The notes under the pieces: generated by a model
What the model saw: the letters and a program-made list of their open reading frames with translations, nothing else
What the model was told of the DNA's origin: nothing
Databases searched by the model: none
Program-made: the position numbers and the translations under genes
NCBI RefSeq assembly: GCF_002778285.1
Contig: NZ_NESM01000001.1
Location: forward strand, 390,529-454,528
Direction of reading: 5' to 3'
Length of the DNA stretch: 64,000 nt
Source of the DNA: Limnohabitans sp. 15K
Lineage (GTDB): Bacteria > Pseudomonadota > Gammaproteobacteria > Burkholderiales > Burkholderiaceae_C
Part shown: piece by piece, positions 1 through 7,579 of the stretch
Position numbering within the stretch: the stretch's first letter is position 1
Layout: each line of letters opens with the position of its first letter

Positions 1-950
1 GCTGCACCCGATGGCAAACCACCGCCAGCCTCTGCAGCCGCAAAGACGCTGTGAATGACCGGCTTGATGCGGCCCGACTCGATCCAGGGCCAAACGGTTT
101 GACGCAACGACTGGGCAATCGCGGCTTTGAACGCCACAGGACGTGGACGCAAGGTCGAGCCAGTGATGGTCAAGCGGCGGCGCAACACCATGCCTGCATT
201 GAACTGGCTTTGGATACCGCCTTGCACCGCGATGATGACCAAGCGACCGTCTTCGGCCAAGGCCTCGACTTCACGCGCGACATAGTCGCCCGCGACCATG
301 TCCAAAATCACGTTGACACCCAGCCCGTCGGTCAGGCGCTTGACCTCAGCGACGAAATCGGTGGTTTTGTAGTTGATGGCATGGTCTGCGCCCAAAGCCA
401 GGCATGCCTGGCATTTTTCGTCAGAACCCGCCGTGGCGATCACCTTAGCGCCAGCGGCTTTGGCCATCTGGATGGCCGTGACGCCGATGCCGCTGGTGCC
501 ACCCTGAATCAACAGGGTCTCACCCGCTTGCAAACGCCCGCGGTCAAACACATTGCTCCACACGGTGAAAAACGTCTCTGGCAGCGAAGCGGCTTCAATG
601 TCGGTCAAGCCTTTGGGCACGGGCAAACACTGCGCCACCGGGGCCACGCAAAACTCAGCATATCCACCACCGGAAACCAAAGCGCAGACACGGTCTCCCA
701 CAGACAAGCCCGAAGCCGCCATGGCAACCGCATCACCCGAGACGACCACACCAGCTACTTCGAGACCCGGAATGTCAGACGCACCCGGTGGCACTGGGTA
801 GTTGCCGGTGCGCTGCAACACGTCGGGGCGGTTGATACCGCTGGCCGAGACGCGAATGAGCAACTCCCCTGCCCCGGCCACTGGGTCAGGACGGATGCCA
901 GGCACCAGCACTGCTGGCGCACCGTAGCTTTGAATTTCAATGACGTTCAT
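1..950 (-). CDS. NAD(P)H-quinone oxidoreductase, zinc-type MDR superfamily (partial, C-terminus cut by window edge)
   Basis: About 316 residues are visible; the 3' end runs off the window. The ATG at 948-950 gives MNVIEIQSYGAPAVLV, and the protein continues with the GroES-like segment SGINRPDVLQRTGNYP typical of the PIG3/quinone oxidoreductase branch. The C-terminal part contains RPRPVAFKAAI and IKPVIHSVFA, also typical of this branch. The family uses NAD(P)H for one-electron quinone reduction in the cytoplasm and lacks the catalytic zinc of alcohol dehydrogenases. The gene starts 52 bases after the pnp stop on the same strand. The order rpsO-pnp-quinone oxidoreductase is common in Burkholderiales. 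No frameshift is seen. Confidence 0.9.
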   Translation of the reverse strand, partial: MNVIEIQSYGAPAVLVPGIRPDPVAGAGELLIRVSASGINRPDVLQRTGNYPVPPGASDIPGLEVAGVVVSGDAVAMAASGLSVGDRVCALVSGGGYAEFCVAPVAQCLPVPKGLTDIEAASLPETFFTVWSNVFDRGRLQAGETLLIQGGTSGIGVTAIQMAKAAGAKVIATAGSDEKCQACLALGADHAINYKTTDFVAEVKRLTDGLGVNVILDMVAGDYVAREVEALAEDGRLVIIAVQGGIQSQFNAGMVLRRRLTITGSTLRPRPVAFKAAIAQSLRQTVWPWIESGRIKPVIHSVFAAAEAGGGLPSGA

Positions 951-1002
951 GGTGAATCAAGGCAGTTTCGAGTGGCCATTGACCACCCGAAACCAGCGCT
1001 AT

Positions 1003-3108
1003 TTAGCTCTGAGCAGGACGGTCCAACAAGGCCTTCATCGACAGCTTGATGCGGCCTTTTTCGTCGGTTTCCATGACCTTGACCTTGACGATCTGGCCTT
1101 CGCTCAGGTAGTCGGTGACCTTCTCAACGCGCTCGTGGGCGATCTGGCTGATGTGCAGCAGACCGTCTTTGCCTGGCAGCAAGTTGATCAAAGCACCGAA
1201 GTCCAAGATCTTGGTCACTGGGCCTTCGTAGACCTTGCCGATTTCGACTTCAGCAGTGATCTGCTCGATGCGCTTCTTGGCGATTTCGGCCTTGTCGCCG
1301 TCGGTGGCGGCGATCGTGATCGTGCCGTCTTCGGAGATGTTGATCTGGCAACCGGTTTCTTCGGTCAACGCACGGATGGTCGCGCCACCTTTGCCAATCA
1401 CGTCACGGATCTTCTCGGGGTTGATCTTCATGGTGAAGAGCTTGGGTGCGAAATCAGACACTTCGGTGTTGGCTTCGCTCATAGCTTCTTGCATCTTGCC
1501 CAGAATGTGCATACGCGCTTCTTTGGCTTGGGCCAAAGCGACTTGCATGATTTCTTTGGTGATGCCCTGGATCTTGATGTCCATCTGCAAAGCAGTGATG
1601 CCGTTGGTGGTACCAGCCACTTTGAAGTCCATGTCACCCAGGTGGTCTTCGTCACCCAAGATGTCGGTCAACACCGCAAAGCGGTTGTCTTCCTTGATCA
1701 GGCCCATGGCGATACCGGCCACGTGGGCTTTCATGGGCACACCAGCGTCCATCATCGACAAGCAGCCGCCGCAGACCGAAGCCATGGACGAGGAGCCGTT
1801 CGATTCAGTAATTTCGGACACCACACGCAGGGTGTAGGGGAATTCTTCTTTGGTCGGCAGCACAGCGGCCAAAGCACGCTTGGCCAGACGGCCGTGGCCG
1901 ATTTCGCGGCGCTTGGTAGAACCCATGCGGCCCACTTCGCCAGTGGCAAAGGGAGGCATGTTGTAGTGGAACATGAAGCGGTCTTCGAACTCGCCAGCCA
2001 ACGCGTCAATGCGCTGTGCATCGCGCTCGGTGCCCAAAGTGGTGATCACCAAAGCCTGTGTTTCGCCACGTGTGAACAAGGCAGAGCCGTGGGTGCGGGG
2101 CAGCACGCTGTTGCGGATTTCGATGGGGCGCACAGTGCGTGTGTCGCGACCGTCGATGCGGGGCTCACCCGCCAAAATCTGGCTGCGCACGATGCGGGCT
2201 TCGATTTCGAACATCAGGCCGTCGAGCTTGACGCCGTCAAAGGCCACGCCTTCTGCAGCCAAAGCCGCTTTGACGGAAGCGTAGGCTTCACGGCAAGCGT
2301 GTGTGCGGGCTTGCTTGTTGCGGATTTGGTAGGCGGCGCGCAGTTTTTCTTCGGCCAAAGAGGCCAACTTGGCTTCAAAAGCCAAATCGCGGGCAGGCGC
2401 TTGCCAGTCCCAAACGGGCTTACCGGCTTCGCGCACCAACTCATGGATCGCATTGATGGCGACAGCCGATTGCGCGTGACCATACACCACACCACCCAAC
2501 ATGATTTCTTCGGACAGTTGTTGGGCTTCGGATTCGACCATCAGCACAGCAGCTTCTGTACCGGCCACGACCAGGTCCATCACGCTGTCTTTGCGCTGGG
2601 TTTGGCCGGGGTTCAGGACGTATTCGCCGTTGATGTAACCCACGCGGGCAGCACCGATGGGGCCATTGAACGGGATGCCCGAGATGGACAAAGCGGCAGA
2701 CACGGCGATCATTGCGGCGATGTCGGCGTCGACTTCAGGGTTCAAAGACACGGTGTGGATGACCACATGCACGTCGTTGTAGAAACCTTCGGGGAACAAA
2801 GGACGGATGGGGCGGTCGATCAAACGGCTGGTCAGGGTTTCGTGCTCGCTGGGCTTGGCTTCACGCTTGAAGAAGCTGCCGGGGATCTTGCCTGCAGCGT
2901 AAGTCTTCTCGATGTAATCGACAGTCAGGGGGAAGAAATCTTGACCGGCTTTGGCGATCTTGGAACCTACGACGGTGGCCAGCACCACAGTGCCTTCCAT
3001 GTCGAGCAGCACGGCGCCGCCGGCTTGGCGAGCGACTTCGCCGGATTCCATCTTGACCGTGTGCTGGCCCCACTGGAAAGTTTTGGTGACTTTGTTAAAA
3101 ATAGACAT
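1003..3108 (-). CDS. pnp: Polyribonucleotide nucleotidyltransferase (PNPase)
   Basis: A 701-residue phosphorolytic 3'-5' exoribonuclease, a degradosome partner that also adds tails to RNA. The start is [14 protein letters not shown], with a good ribosome site (AGGAG) a few bases upstream; the frame stays open further upstream but without family sequence. Two RNase PH domains (about residues 5-220 and 310-540) flank an alpha-helical linker. They are followed by a KH domain ([18 protein letters not shown]) and an S1 domain ([20 protein letters not shown]) ending in [11 protein letters not shown]. Length and domain order are normal for the family. It lies downstream of rpsO behind a strong hairpin, the arrangement known from E. 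coli, where the intercistronic region is a target for RNase III and autoregulation. Confidence 0.98.
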   Translation of the reverse strand: MSIFNKVTKTFQWGQHTVKMESGEVARQAGGAVLLDMEGTVVLATVVGSKIAKAGQDFFPLTVDYIEKTYAAGKIPGSFFKREAKPSEHETLTSRLIDRPIRPLFPEGFYNDVHVVIHTVSLNPEVDADIAAMIAVSAALSISGIPFNGPIGAARVGYINGEYVLNPGQTQRKDSVMDLVVAGTEAAVLMVESEAQQLSEEIMLGGVVYGHAQSAVAINAIHELVREAGKPVWDWQAPARDLAFEAKLASLAEEKLRAAYQIRNKQARTHACREAYASVKAALAAEGVAFDGVKLDGLMFEIEARIVRSQILAGEPRIDGRDTRTVRPIEIRNSVLPRTHGSALFTRGETQALVITTLGTERDAQRIDALAGEFEDRFMFHYNMPPFATGEVGRMGSTKRREIGHGRLAKRALAAVLPTKEEFPYTLRVVSEITESNGSSSMASVCGGCLSMMDAGVPMKAHVAGIAMGLIKEDNRFAVLTDILGDEDHLGDMDFKVAGTTNGITALQMDIKIQGITKEIMQVALAQAKEARMHILGKMQEAMSEANTEVSDFAPKLFTMKINPEKIRDVIGKGGATIRALTEETGCQINISEDGTITIAATDGDKAEIAKKRIEQITAEVEIGKVYEGPVTKILDFGALINLLPGKDGLLHISQIAHERVEKVTDYLSEGQIVKVKVMETDEKGRIKLSMKALLDRPAQS

Positions 3109-3252
3109 GTTCAGAACTCCTGAAAACAAAAGCGCATGAGGCTGCACTGTGGGCCCGGAAGTTGACGCTTTGAACTCGATGCCATTCCACAAAACCTTGA
3201 ATTGAAAGCCTTGTGGAATGACACAGCGCGGGTTCTTTGTGACAAATTCCGA

Positions 3253-3303
3253 CTGAAAAAAAGAATAAAGCGCCTGAGCTAGTGAACTAACTCAGGCGCT
3301 TTT
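3253..3303 (-). terminator. Intrinsic terminator between rpsO and pnp
   Basis: A 12-bp perfect stem (3267-3278 with 3291-3302, core AGCGCCTGAG) encloses a 12-base loop. On the minus strand it is followed by a T-rich tract (complement of 3248-3266, including seven consecutive T). It starts about 16 bases beyond the rpsO stop and so would end most rpsO transcripts, with pnp served by read-through or its own promoter. This matches the t1 attenuator known between rpsO and pnp in enterobacteria. Confidence 0.9.
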
Positions 3304-3318
3304 CATCTGGAGAGACGA

Positions 3319-3585
3319 TTATTTACGCAGGCCAAGCTTGGCGATCAGCGCAACGTAACGGTCAGCATCACGGGACTTGAGGTAGTCCAACAGTTTGCGG
3401 CGACGGCTCACCATGCGCAGCAGACCGCGGCGACCGTGATGGTCTTTGGCGTGTGTTTTGAAGTGAGGTGTCAGCTCGTTGATACGGGCTGTCAGCAAAG
3501 CCACTTGGACTTCTGGGGACCCAGTGTCATTGGCAGCACGTGCGTTGGCCTTGACGACCTCGGCCTTGATTGAAGATGCAATCAT
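3319..3585 (-). CDS. rpsO: 30S ribosomal protein S15
   Basis: An 88-residue protein starting [20 protein letters not shown]. The conserved S15 core is [19 protein letters not shown], then [19 protein letters not shown] and [13 protein letters not shown]. It is a primary 16S rRNA binder in the platform of the small subunit. The ATG at 3583-3585 gives the usual family length; upstream in-frame codons do not match the family. It is the first gene of the rpsO-pnp unit, and a terminator follows it. In E. coli S15 represses its own translation through the leader; the leader here is about 110 bases if the promoter call is right. Confidence 0.98.
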   Translation of the reverse strand: MIASSIKAEVVKANARAANDTGSPEVQVALLTARINELTPHFKTHAKDHHGRRGLLRMVSRRRKLLDYLKSRDADRYVALIAKLGLRK

Positions 3586-3699
3586 GGTAATTCCTTGTTG
3601 TTTCGCCTGCATTCAAAGATGAATTTCAGCGGGTTTATGACTTGCGCCAAGGGCCGGAAGAGCCAATGGCGTGCGCTTTGCAAATCGCAAAACAGCCGG

Positions 3700-3705
3700 A
3701 TTATA
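3700..3705 (-). promoter_or_regulatory. Possible -10 box of the rpsO promoter
   Basis: The minus strand carries a perfect TATAAT about 115 bases upstream of the rpsO ATG. No good -35 match lies at 16-18 bases, so this rests on the -10 box and its position alone. Confidence 0.35.
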
Positions 3706-3780
3706 GCCCGAAACAGGGTCTATTGATCCTGAACTCCGGTTGCAACAACCCAAGCATGCGGCGTTTCGAGCCCCAAAATC

Positions 3781-3819
3781 GGGATCTGACCCCGATTGAT
3801 TTAATTGGGGTCAGATCCC
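3781..3819. repeat. Perfect 13-bp inverted repeat, REP/mini-element-like, abutting the aminotransferase stop codon
   Basis: GGGATCTGACCCC at 3781-3793 is the exact reverse complement of GGGGTCAGATCCC at 3807-3819, with a 13-base AT-rich loop. The A/T-rich AATTAATT flank at 3819-3826 overlaps the TAA stop (3822-3824) of the minus-strand aminotransferase. The GGGGTCAGATCCC word is, from general knowledge, recurrent beside REP-associated Y1 transposases in proteobacteria. No transposase is present here. It could act as a transcription barrier for the aminotransferase mRNA. Confidence 0.75.
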
Positions 3820-3821
3820 AA

Positions 3822-5006
3822 TTAATTCTTGGCCAGCCAAGCTTTGAGTCGCTCCACACCTTCGGTCAGCCTAGAGAGGTCTTTGGACGCAAAGCACCAA
3901 CGCAGCCAGCCTGCGGCTTCGGGAGCAAAGGCTTCGCCCGGGGCAAGACCAAGTCCGGCTTCGGCCACCAGCCGTTTGGCCGTGGCAACAGAGTCAGGAT
4001 GCCCTTCGAGTTTGAAAAACGCGTACATGCCACCCTTGGCTGGGGCCAGCTGCACGCTGGGCACGGCCTGCAGCAGCGGCACCAGGGTGTCTCGGCAGGC
4101 TTTGAGGTGGGCAACCACACGTGGGGTGATGTCGGCGGTGTTTTGCAAGGCCACCACACCCGCCTTTTGGGTGAACACCGAAGCGCAGGAGGTGTTGAAT
4201 TCGATCAATTTGCCCATGTGGGGCGTCATGGCAGCAGGCATGACCAGCCACCCCAGTCGCCAGCCGGTCATCAAAAAGCTCTTGGAAAAGCTGTGCACCA
4301 CAACCAGTCGGTCATCGGGCTCGGCCACATCCAGAAAAGACGGCGCGCAACCATTGGCCGTGTCGGTTTCGTAATAAAGCCGCTCATACACCTCGTCTGC
4401 CAGCACCCAGGTGCCTGTTTGGCGGCAGTGCGTCAATATTTCGGCCTGTTCGACGCGGCTGAGTGTCCAGCCAGTGGGGTTGTTGGGCGAGTTGACGATC
4501 AACATCCGCGTGGCGGGCGTGATCGCGGCTTTGAGCGCAGCCATGTCAAGCTGCCACTGTCCACCCACCGGGCGCAACGACACGCATTTCAAATTCGCGC
4601 CCATCACCAGCGCTTGGGCCGTGAGGTTGGGCCATACAGGCGTCACGGCGACCACCTCGTCGCCCGCATCGATCAGGGCTTGCGCCGCCAGCATCAAGGC
4701 ATTCACGCCGCCCGAAGTGATGGCCAGGCGGTCCACGCCAATGGGTCCGTGCAAGGTCGACATGTAGTCGGACACGGCCTGGCGCAGCTCAGGAAGGCCC
4801 AGGTTGTGCGAATAAAAGGTCTCTCCCTTTTGCATCGAATCGATGGCCGCTTGGCGCACGATATCGGGCGTGACTTCATCGGACTCGCCAAACCAGAACG
4901 CCAGCACATCGGGGCGGCCCATGCCTGCGTTGGCGACTTCGCGGATGCGGGACTCTTCCAGGTCCATGACGGCCTGTCGCATGAAAGGTGCGGTGTTTTT
5001 GTTCAT
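3822..5006 (-). CDS. PLP-dependent aminotransferase, class I/II
   Basis: 394 residues of fold-type I aminotransferase. NSPNNPTG lies at about 172-179, the PLP phenol-contacting Asp in LADEVYERLY near 204, and the Schiff-base Lys at 242 in HSFSKSFLMTGWRLGW. The C-terminal Arg of the substrate carboxylate clamp is probably in GWLRWCF. It transfers amino groups between an amino acid and a 2-oxo acid in the cytoplasm. The substrate cannot be told from sequence; aspartate/aromatic-like members share these motifs. The ATG at 5004-5006 was chosen; a second Met at residue 9 is possible. It is a single gene, divergent from the small secreted protein at 5130, and ends at a strong palindrome. Confidence 0.9.
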   Translation of the reverse strand: MNKNTAPFMRQAVMDLEESRIREVANAGMGRPDVLAFWFGESDEVTPDIVRQAAIDSMQKGETFYSHNLGLPELRQAVSDYMSTLHGPIGVDRLAITSGGVNALMLAAQALIDAGDEVVAVTPVWPNLTAQALVMGANLKCVSLRPVGGQWQLDMAALKAAITPATRMLIVNSPNNPTGWTLSRVEQAEILTHCRQTGTWVLADEVYERLYYETDTANGCAPSFLDVAEPDDRLVVVHSFSKSFLMTGWRLGWLVMPAAMTPHMGKLIEFNTSCASVFTQKAGVVALQNTADITPRVVAHLKACRDTLVPLLQAVPSVQLAPAKGGMYAFFKLEGHPDSVATAKRLVAEAGLGLAPGEAFAPEAAGWLRWCFASKDLSRLTEGVERLKAWLAKN

Positions 5007-5129
5007 CCCAACATCGTAATGGTTGGTGCGTCATGAACGGGTCGCTTGTTGCACACCTTTGCAAAAATGCTTGCAGTTGTTCGCGGCTTGCCTATGATGA
5101 ACATCACAACAAAAGACAGGGAGATCGCC

Positions 5130-5402
5130 ATGAAAACACGGCATTTAACTTCATCGTTCGCCGGCTTGGTTTTGGGACTGGGCTTGCTGGCGGCACCCTC
5201 CGCCAGCTGGGCGGCGGACAACTTCACTGTAGTCACGCCTGGCGATAAACCGGTCAAGGCCAAAAAACCCAAACAAGCCAGAACCCCCAAGCAGCCCATC
5301 AGCACCAACACGGGCGAAAGCAAGGGCGAGCGCGACAAGCGTCTGTTGCGCGAGTGTCGAGGCAAAGCCAATGCGGGCGCTTGTGAGGGCTACGCCAGTT
5401 AA
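5130..5402 (+). CDS. Small secreted protein of unknown function
   Basis: 90 residues from an ATG preceded by an AGGGAG ribosome site at 5117-5122. It has a clear Sec signal peptide (MKTRHL, hydrophobic core GLVLGLGLLAA, cleavage likely after ASWA). The mature part is about 60 residues, rich in Lys/Pro (KPVKAKKPKQARTPKQP), followed by RDKRLLRECRGKANAGACEG with two Cys that could form a disulfide. I do not recognise a named family; similar short proteins with an EC-x-G-x-NAGAC-type ending occur in Comamonadaceae. Function unknown, probably periplasmic. It is convergent with recD, and the gap between them holds a REP pair. Confidence 0.75.
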   Translation: MKTRHLTSSFAGLVLGLGLLAAPSASWAADNFTVVTPGDKPVKAKKPKQARTPKQPISTNTGESKGERDKRLLRECRGKANAGACEGYAS

Positions 5403-5407
5403 ACGTC

Positions 5408-5482
5408 ATCGCGGCGAGGGCGCCGCGCCCACACAATGCTTAGCTCCAGCAGAACATGTGGGAGCCCCGCCCCCGGGGCGAT
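5408..5482. repeat. Inverted pair of REP palindromes (REPIN-like) between the small secreted gene and recD
   Basis: The first unit, 5408-5433, is in minus orientation with palindromic core GCGGCG-AGGG-CGCCGC, ending CCCACA. The second unit, 5457-5482, is in plus orientation, starting TGTGGGAG with core GCCCCG-CCCC-CGGGGC and ending GCGAT. Both are 26 bases, head-to-head, 23 bases apart. This is the layout of REP doublets mobilised in trans by RAYT transposases. It sits between two convergent stop codons, the usual place for such elements. No RAYT gene is in the window. Confidence 0.8.
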
Positions 5483-5491
5483 TTCAGGCAG

Positions 5492-7579
5492 TCAAAGCCA
5501 CCACTGAGCCAAGCCGCTGGCCCGCACGCTCGGGCGGTCAATGGCCGCTTCAAGCAAACCGGACTCAGCCTCGATCAGGGTGAACTGCTCCCGCGCCCGG
5601 GTGATGCCTGTGTAGGCCAGCTCACGGCTCAGCACTTCAGCACCGCCAGGTGGCAAGACCAGCGCGGTGTGCTCGAACTCCGAGCCCTGGCTCTTGTGCA
5701 CCGTCATGACAAAAGCCGTTTCGACCTGCGCCAAGCGCATCACACTCACCGAGCGCAGCGCCTCGCCGTCAAGAAACCAGACCTTGAGCGTGCCTTCGCT
5801 GTTGGGCAACACCACCCCCACATCGCCGTTGAACACGCCCAGTTGCGCATCGTTGCGGGTGACCATGACCGGGCGACCGGAAAACCATTCGCCCGTGACT
5901 TTGAGCAGCCCTTCATCGGCCAAGGCTTTTTGCACGGCGGCGTTGAGTCCTTGGGTGCCCCATTCGCCCTGATGCACGGCGCACAGGATTCGGAAACGCT
6001 CAAAAGCTTTGAGCACGCTGCGCACCCAAGCGGCATGGACTTCAGCGTCTTGCCCGCTCGGCACCTGCTGCATGAGGTGCAGGTAGTCGGCGTAGGAGGG
6101 TTTGTCTTGGGTGCCCATCGCCAAAGCGCAAACGGCTTGGGGGGTGGTGGGTTGCAGGGCGAGCAAAGCCGAGGGAGATCGCGACGAGGGCGTCGCTCCC
6201 ACAGGGCTCAGGAAAGCTGCGCGGGCAGCAGCGGCATCGCCCCGATTCACCGCCAAGGCCAGCTGCCCAATGGCGCCTTTGAATCGGCGGCTTTGGCGCA
6301 GCATCACGGTTTGTTGAGCGAGCAAGGGCGCAGCGCCCGCAGACCGATACTCGGCAGGCAAGGTCTGCCCGGCCACGGTCTGCACAAACTGCGCGGTGTC
6401 CGCGCTGTAGCGGCCTGCGGCGGCATCGCGGCACAGGTCGCCCAGTACCGCACCCGCCTCCACCGAGGCCAGCTGATCCTTGTCGCCCAGCAGCACCAGC
6501 CGCGCCGTGGCAGGGAGCGCCTGCAGCAGCGCGTCCATCATTTCCAAGTGCACCATCGAGGCTTCGTCCACGATCAACACATCCACGTCAAGCGGATTGG
6601 CGGCGTGGTGCCTGAACTGGCGCGTGTCGGGCCGCGCGCCCAGCAGCGAATGCAGCGTGCGCGCAGGGCCCATGCGGGCGATCAGCGTGTTCAAGTCGAG
6701 GCCGCTGCCCTCTGGCACCTGATCTTGCAGACTGGTCAGCGCGTTGTCGATGGATTGCTTGAGCCGTGCCGCCGCCTTGCCCGTGGGCGCGGCCAAGGCC
6801 ACGCGCAGCGGGCTGTCGCCCTCGTGCAGTGCCAGCAGCAAAGCCAACAGGCGTGCAGCGGTGTAGGTCTTGCCCGTGCCCGGCCCGCCCGTGATGACCG
6901 ACAAGCGCGCACGCAGCGCCACGGCGCAGGCCACCTTTTGCCAATCGGTTTCGGCAGGTGCTTCGGCACTGGGCACAAAAAAGCGGTCCAACCAGCGGCG
7001 TGCCGCCGCCTCGGGCACAGGCAACGGTTCGCTGGCCCGTTGCAACAGACCCTGGCCCACGCGCTGCTCGTAGCCTGCATAGCGGCGCAGGTACAAGAGC
7101 GGGGCATGGGCCGTGCCACCCAGCACCAGCGGCTGGCCTTGGTCGGGCGCATCGCTCAGACGCGAGCAGGCTCGGGATGTGCTGCTTTGCAAAGCGGCTT
7201 GCCAGTCGGCCAGCGTAGCGGGCAGGTGCGCCCAAAGCGCTCGCAAGCCTTGCGGCCCGTCCACCGCCACGGTGGGCCAACCCAACATCGCCACAGGCGG
7301 TGCGCACAGGTCGGCCAAGGGCAGGCAGGTGTGGCCACGCCCTTCCATTTGTGCGAGCATAGCCGCCGCTACCAGCAGCGCAGGGCTGGCTTGGCCATAG
7401 AGCCGCAGCAATTGGGCTGCAAGGGCGCTGTCGATGTGGCGCAGCAGGCCTTGCTCGGTCCACGGCTGCAGCCATTGCAGCGTTTGCGCGGCGCTCAGGC
7501 CTTGGGCGGGCAAGTCGTTGAGCCAATCCATTTGTGTGGTGGGTACAGACATCGTGCGCGAGGGCTTTTTGAAACTCAT
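5492..7579 (-). CDS. recD: Exodeoxyribonuclease V alpha subunit RecD
   Basis: 695 residues. Walker A is GGPGTGKT at about 231-238, the DEAD-like motif II is LIVDEASMVHLEMMDALLQA, and the C-terminal motifs include TVHKSQGSEF (UvrD_C_2) and AYTGITRAREQFTLIE. It is the 5'-3' SF1B helicase motor of RecBCD, which processes double-strand breaks and controls Chi recognition. Its ATG (7577-7579) overlaps the recB stop in ATGA, implying translational coupling. A second Met at residue 10 is a possible alternative start. Around residues 459-467 (PVGATPSSRSP) the DNA is a REP palindrome read in frame. The N-terminal RecB-interacting region is present. Confidence 0.95.
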   Translation of the reverse strand: MSFKKPSRTMSVPTTQMDWLNDLPAQGLSAAQTLQWLQPWTEQGLLRHIDSALAAQLLRLYGQASPALLVAAAMLAQMEGRGHTCLPLADLCAPPVAMLGWPTVAVDGPQGLRALWAHLPATLADWQAALQSSTSRACSRLSDAPDQGQPLVLGGTAHAPLLYLRRYAGYEQRVGQGLLQRASEPLPVPEAAARRWLDRFFVPSAEAPAETDWQKVACAVALRARLSVITGGPGTGKTYTAARLLALLLALHEGDSPLRVALAAPTGKAAARLKQSIDNALTSLQDQVPEGSGLDLNTLIARMGPARTLHSLLGARPDTRQFRHHAANPLDVDVLIVDEASMVHLEMMDALLQALPATARLVLLGDKDQLASVEAGAVLGDLCRDAAAGRYSADTAQFVQTVAGQTLPAEYRSAGAAPLLAQQTVMLRQSRRFKGAIGQLALAVNRGDAAAARAAFLSPVGATPSSRSPSALLALQPTTPQAVCALAMGTQDKPSYADYLHLMQQVPSGQDAEVHAAWVRSVLKAFERFRILCAVHQGEWGTQGLNAAVQKALADEGLLKVTGEWFSGRPVMVTRNDAQLGVFNGDVGVVLPNSEGTLKVWFLDGEALRSVSVMRLAQVETAFVMTVHKSQGSEFEHTALVLPPGGAEVLSRELAYTGITRAREQFTLIEAESGLLEAAIDRPSVRASGLAQWWL
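6178..6203 (-). repeat. REP palindrome inside the recD reading frame
   Basis: A 26-base copy of the family seen at 5408 and in recC, with core GCGACG-AGGG-CGTCGC and end CTCCCACA. Compared with the other copies, one base on each arm has changed together, so the hairpin is kept. It is read through as part of RecD without a frameshift. Confidence 0.75.

Noticed and set aside
940-3123. A 727-codon open frame on the plus strand, antisense to pnp
   Set aside because: It mirrors pnp codon by codon; the protein is His/Gln/Asp-rich with no family signal, as expected for the reverse frame of a GC-rich gene.
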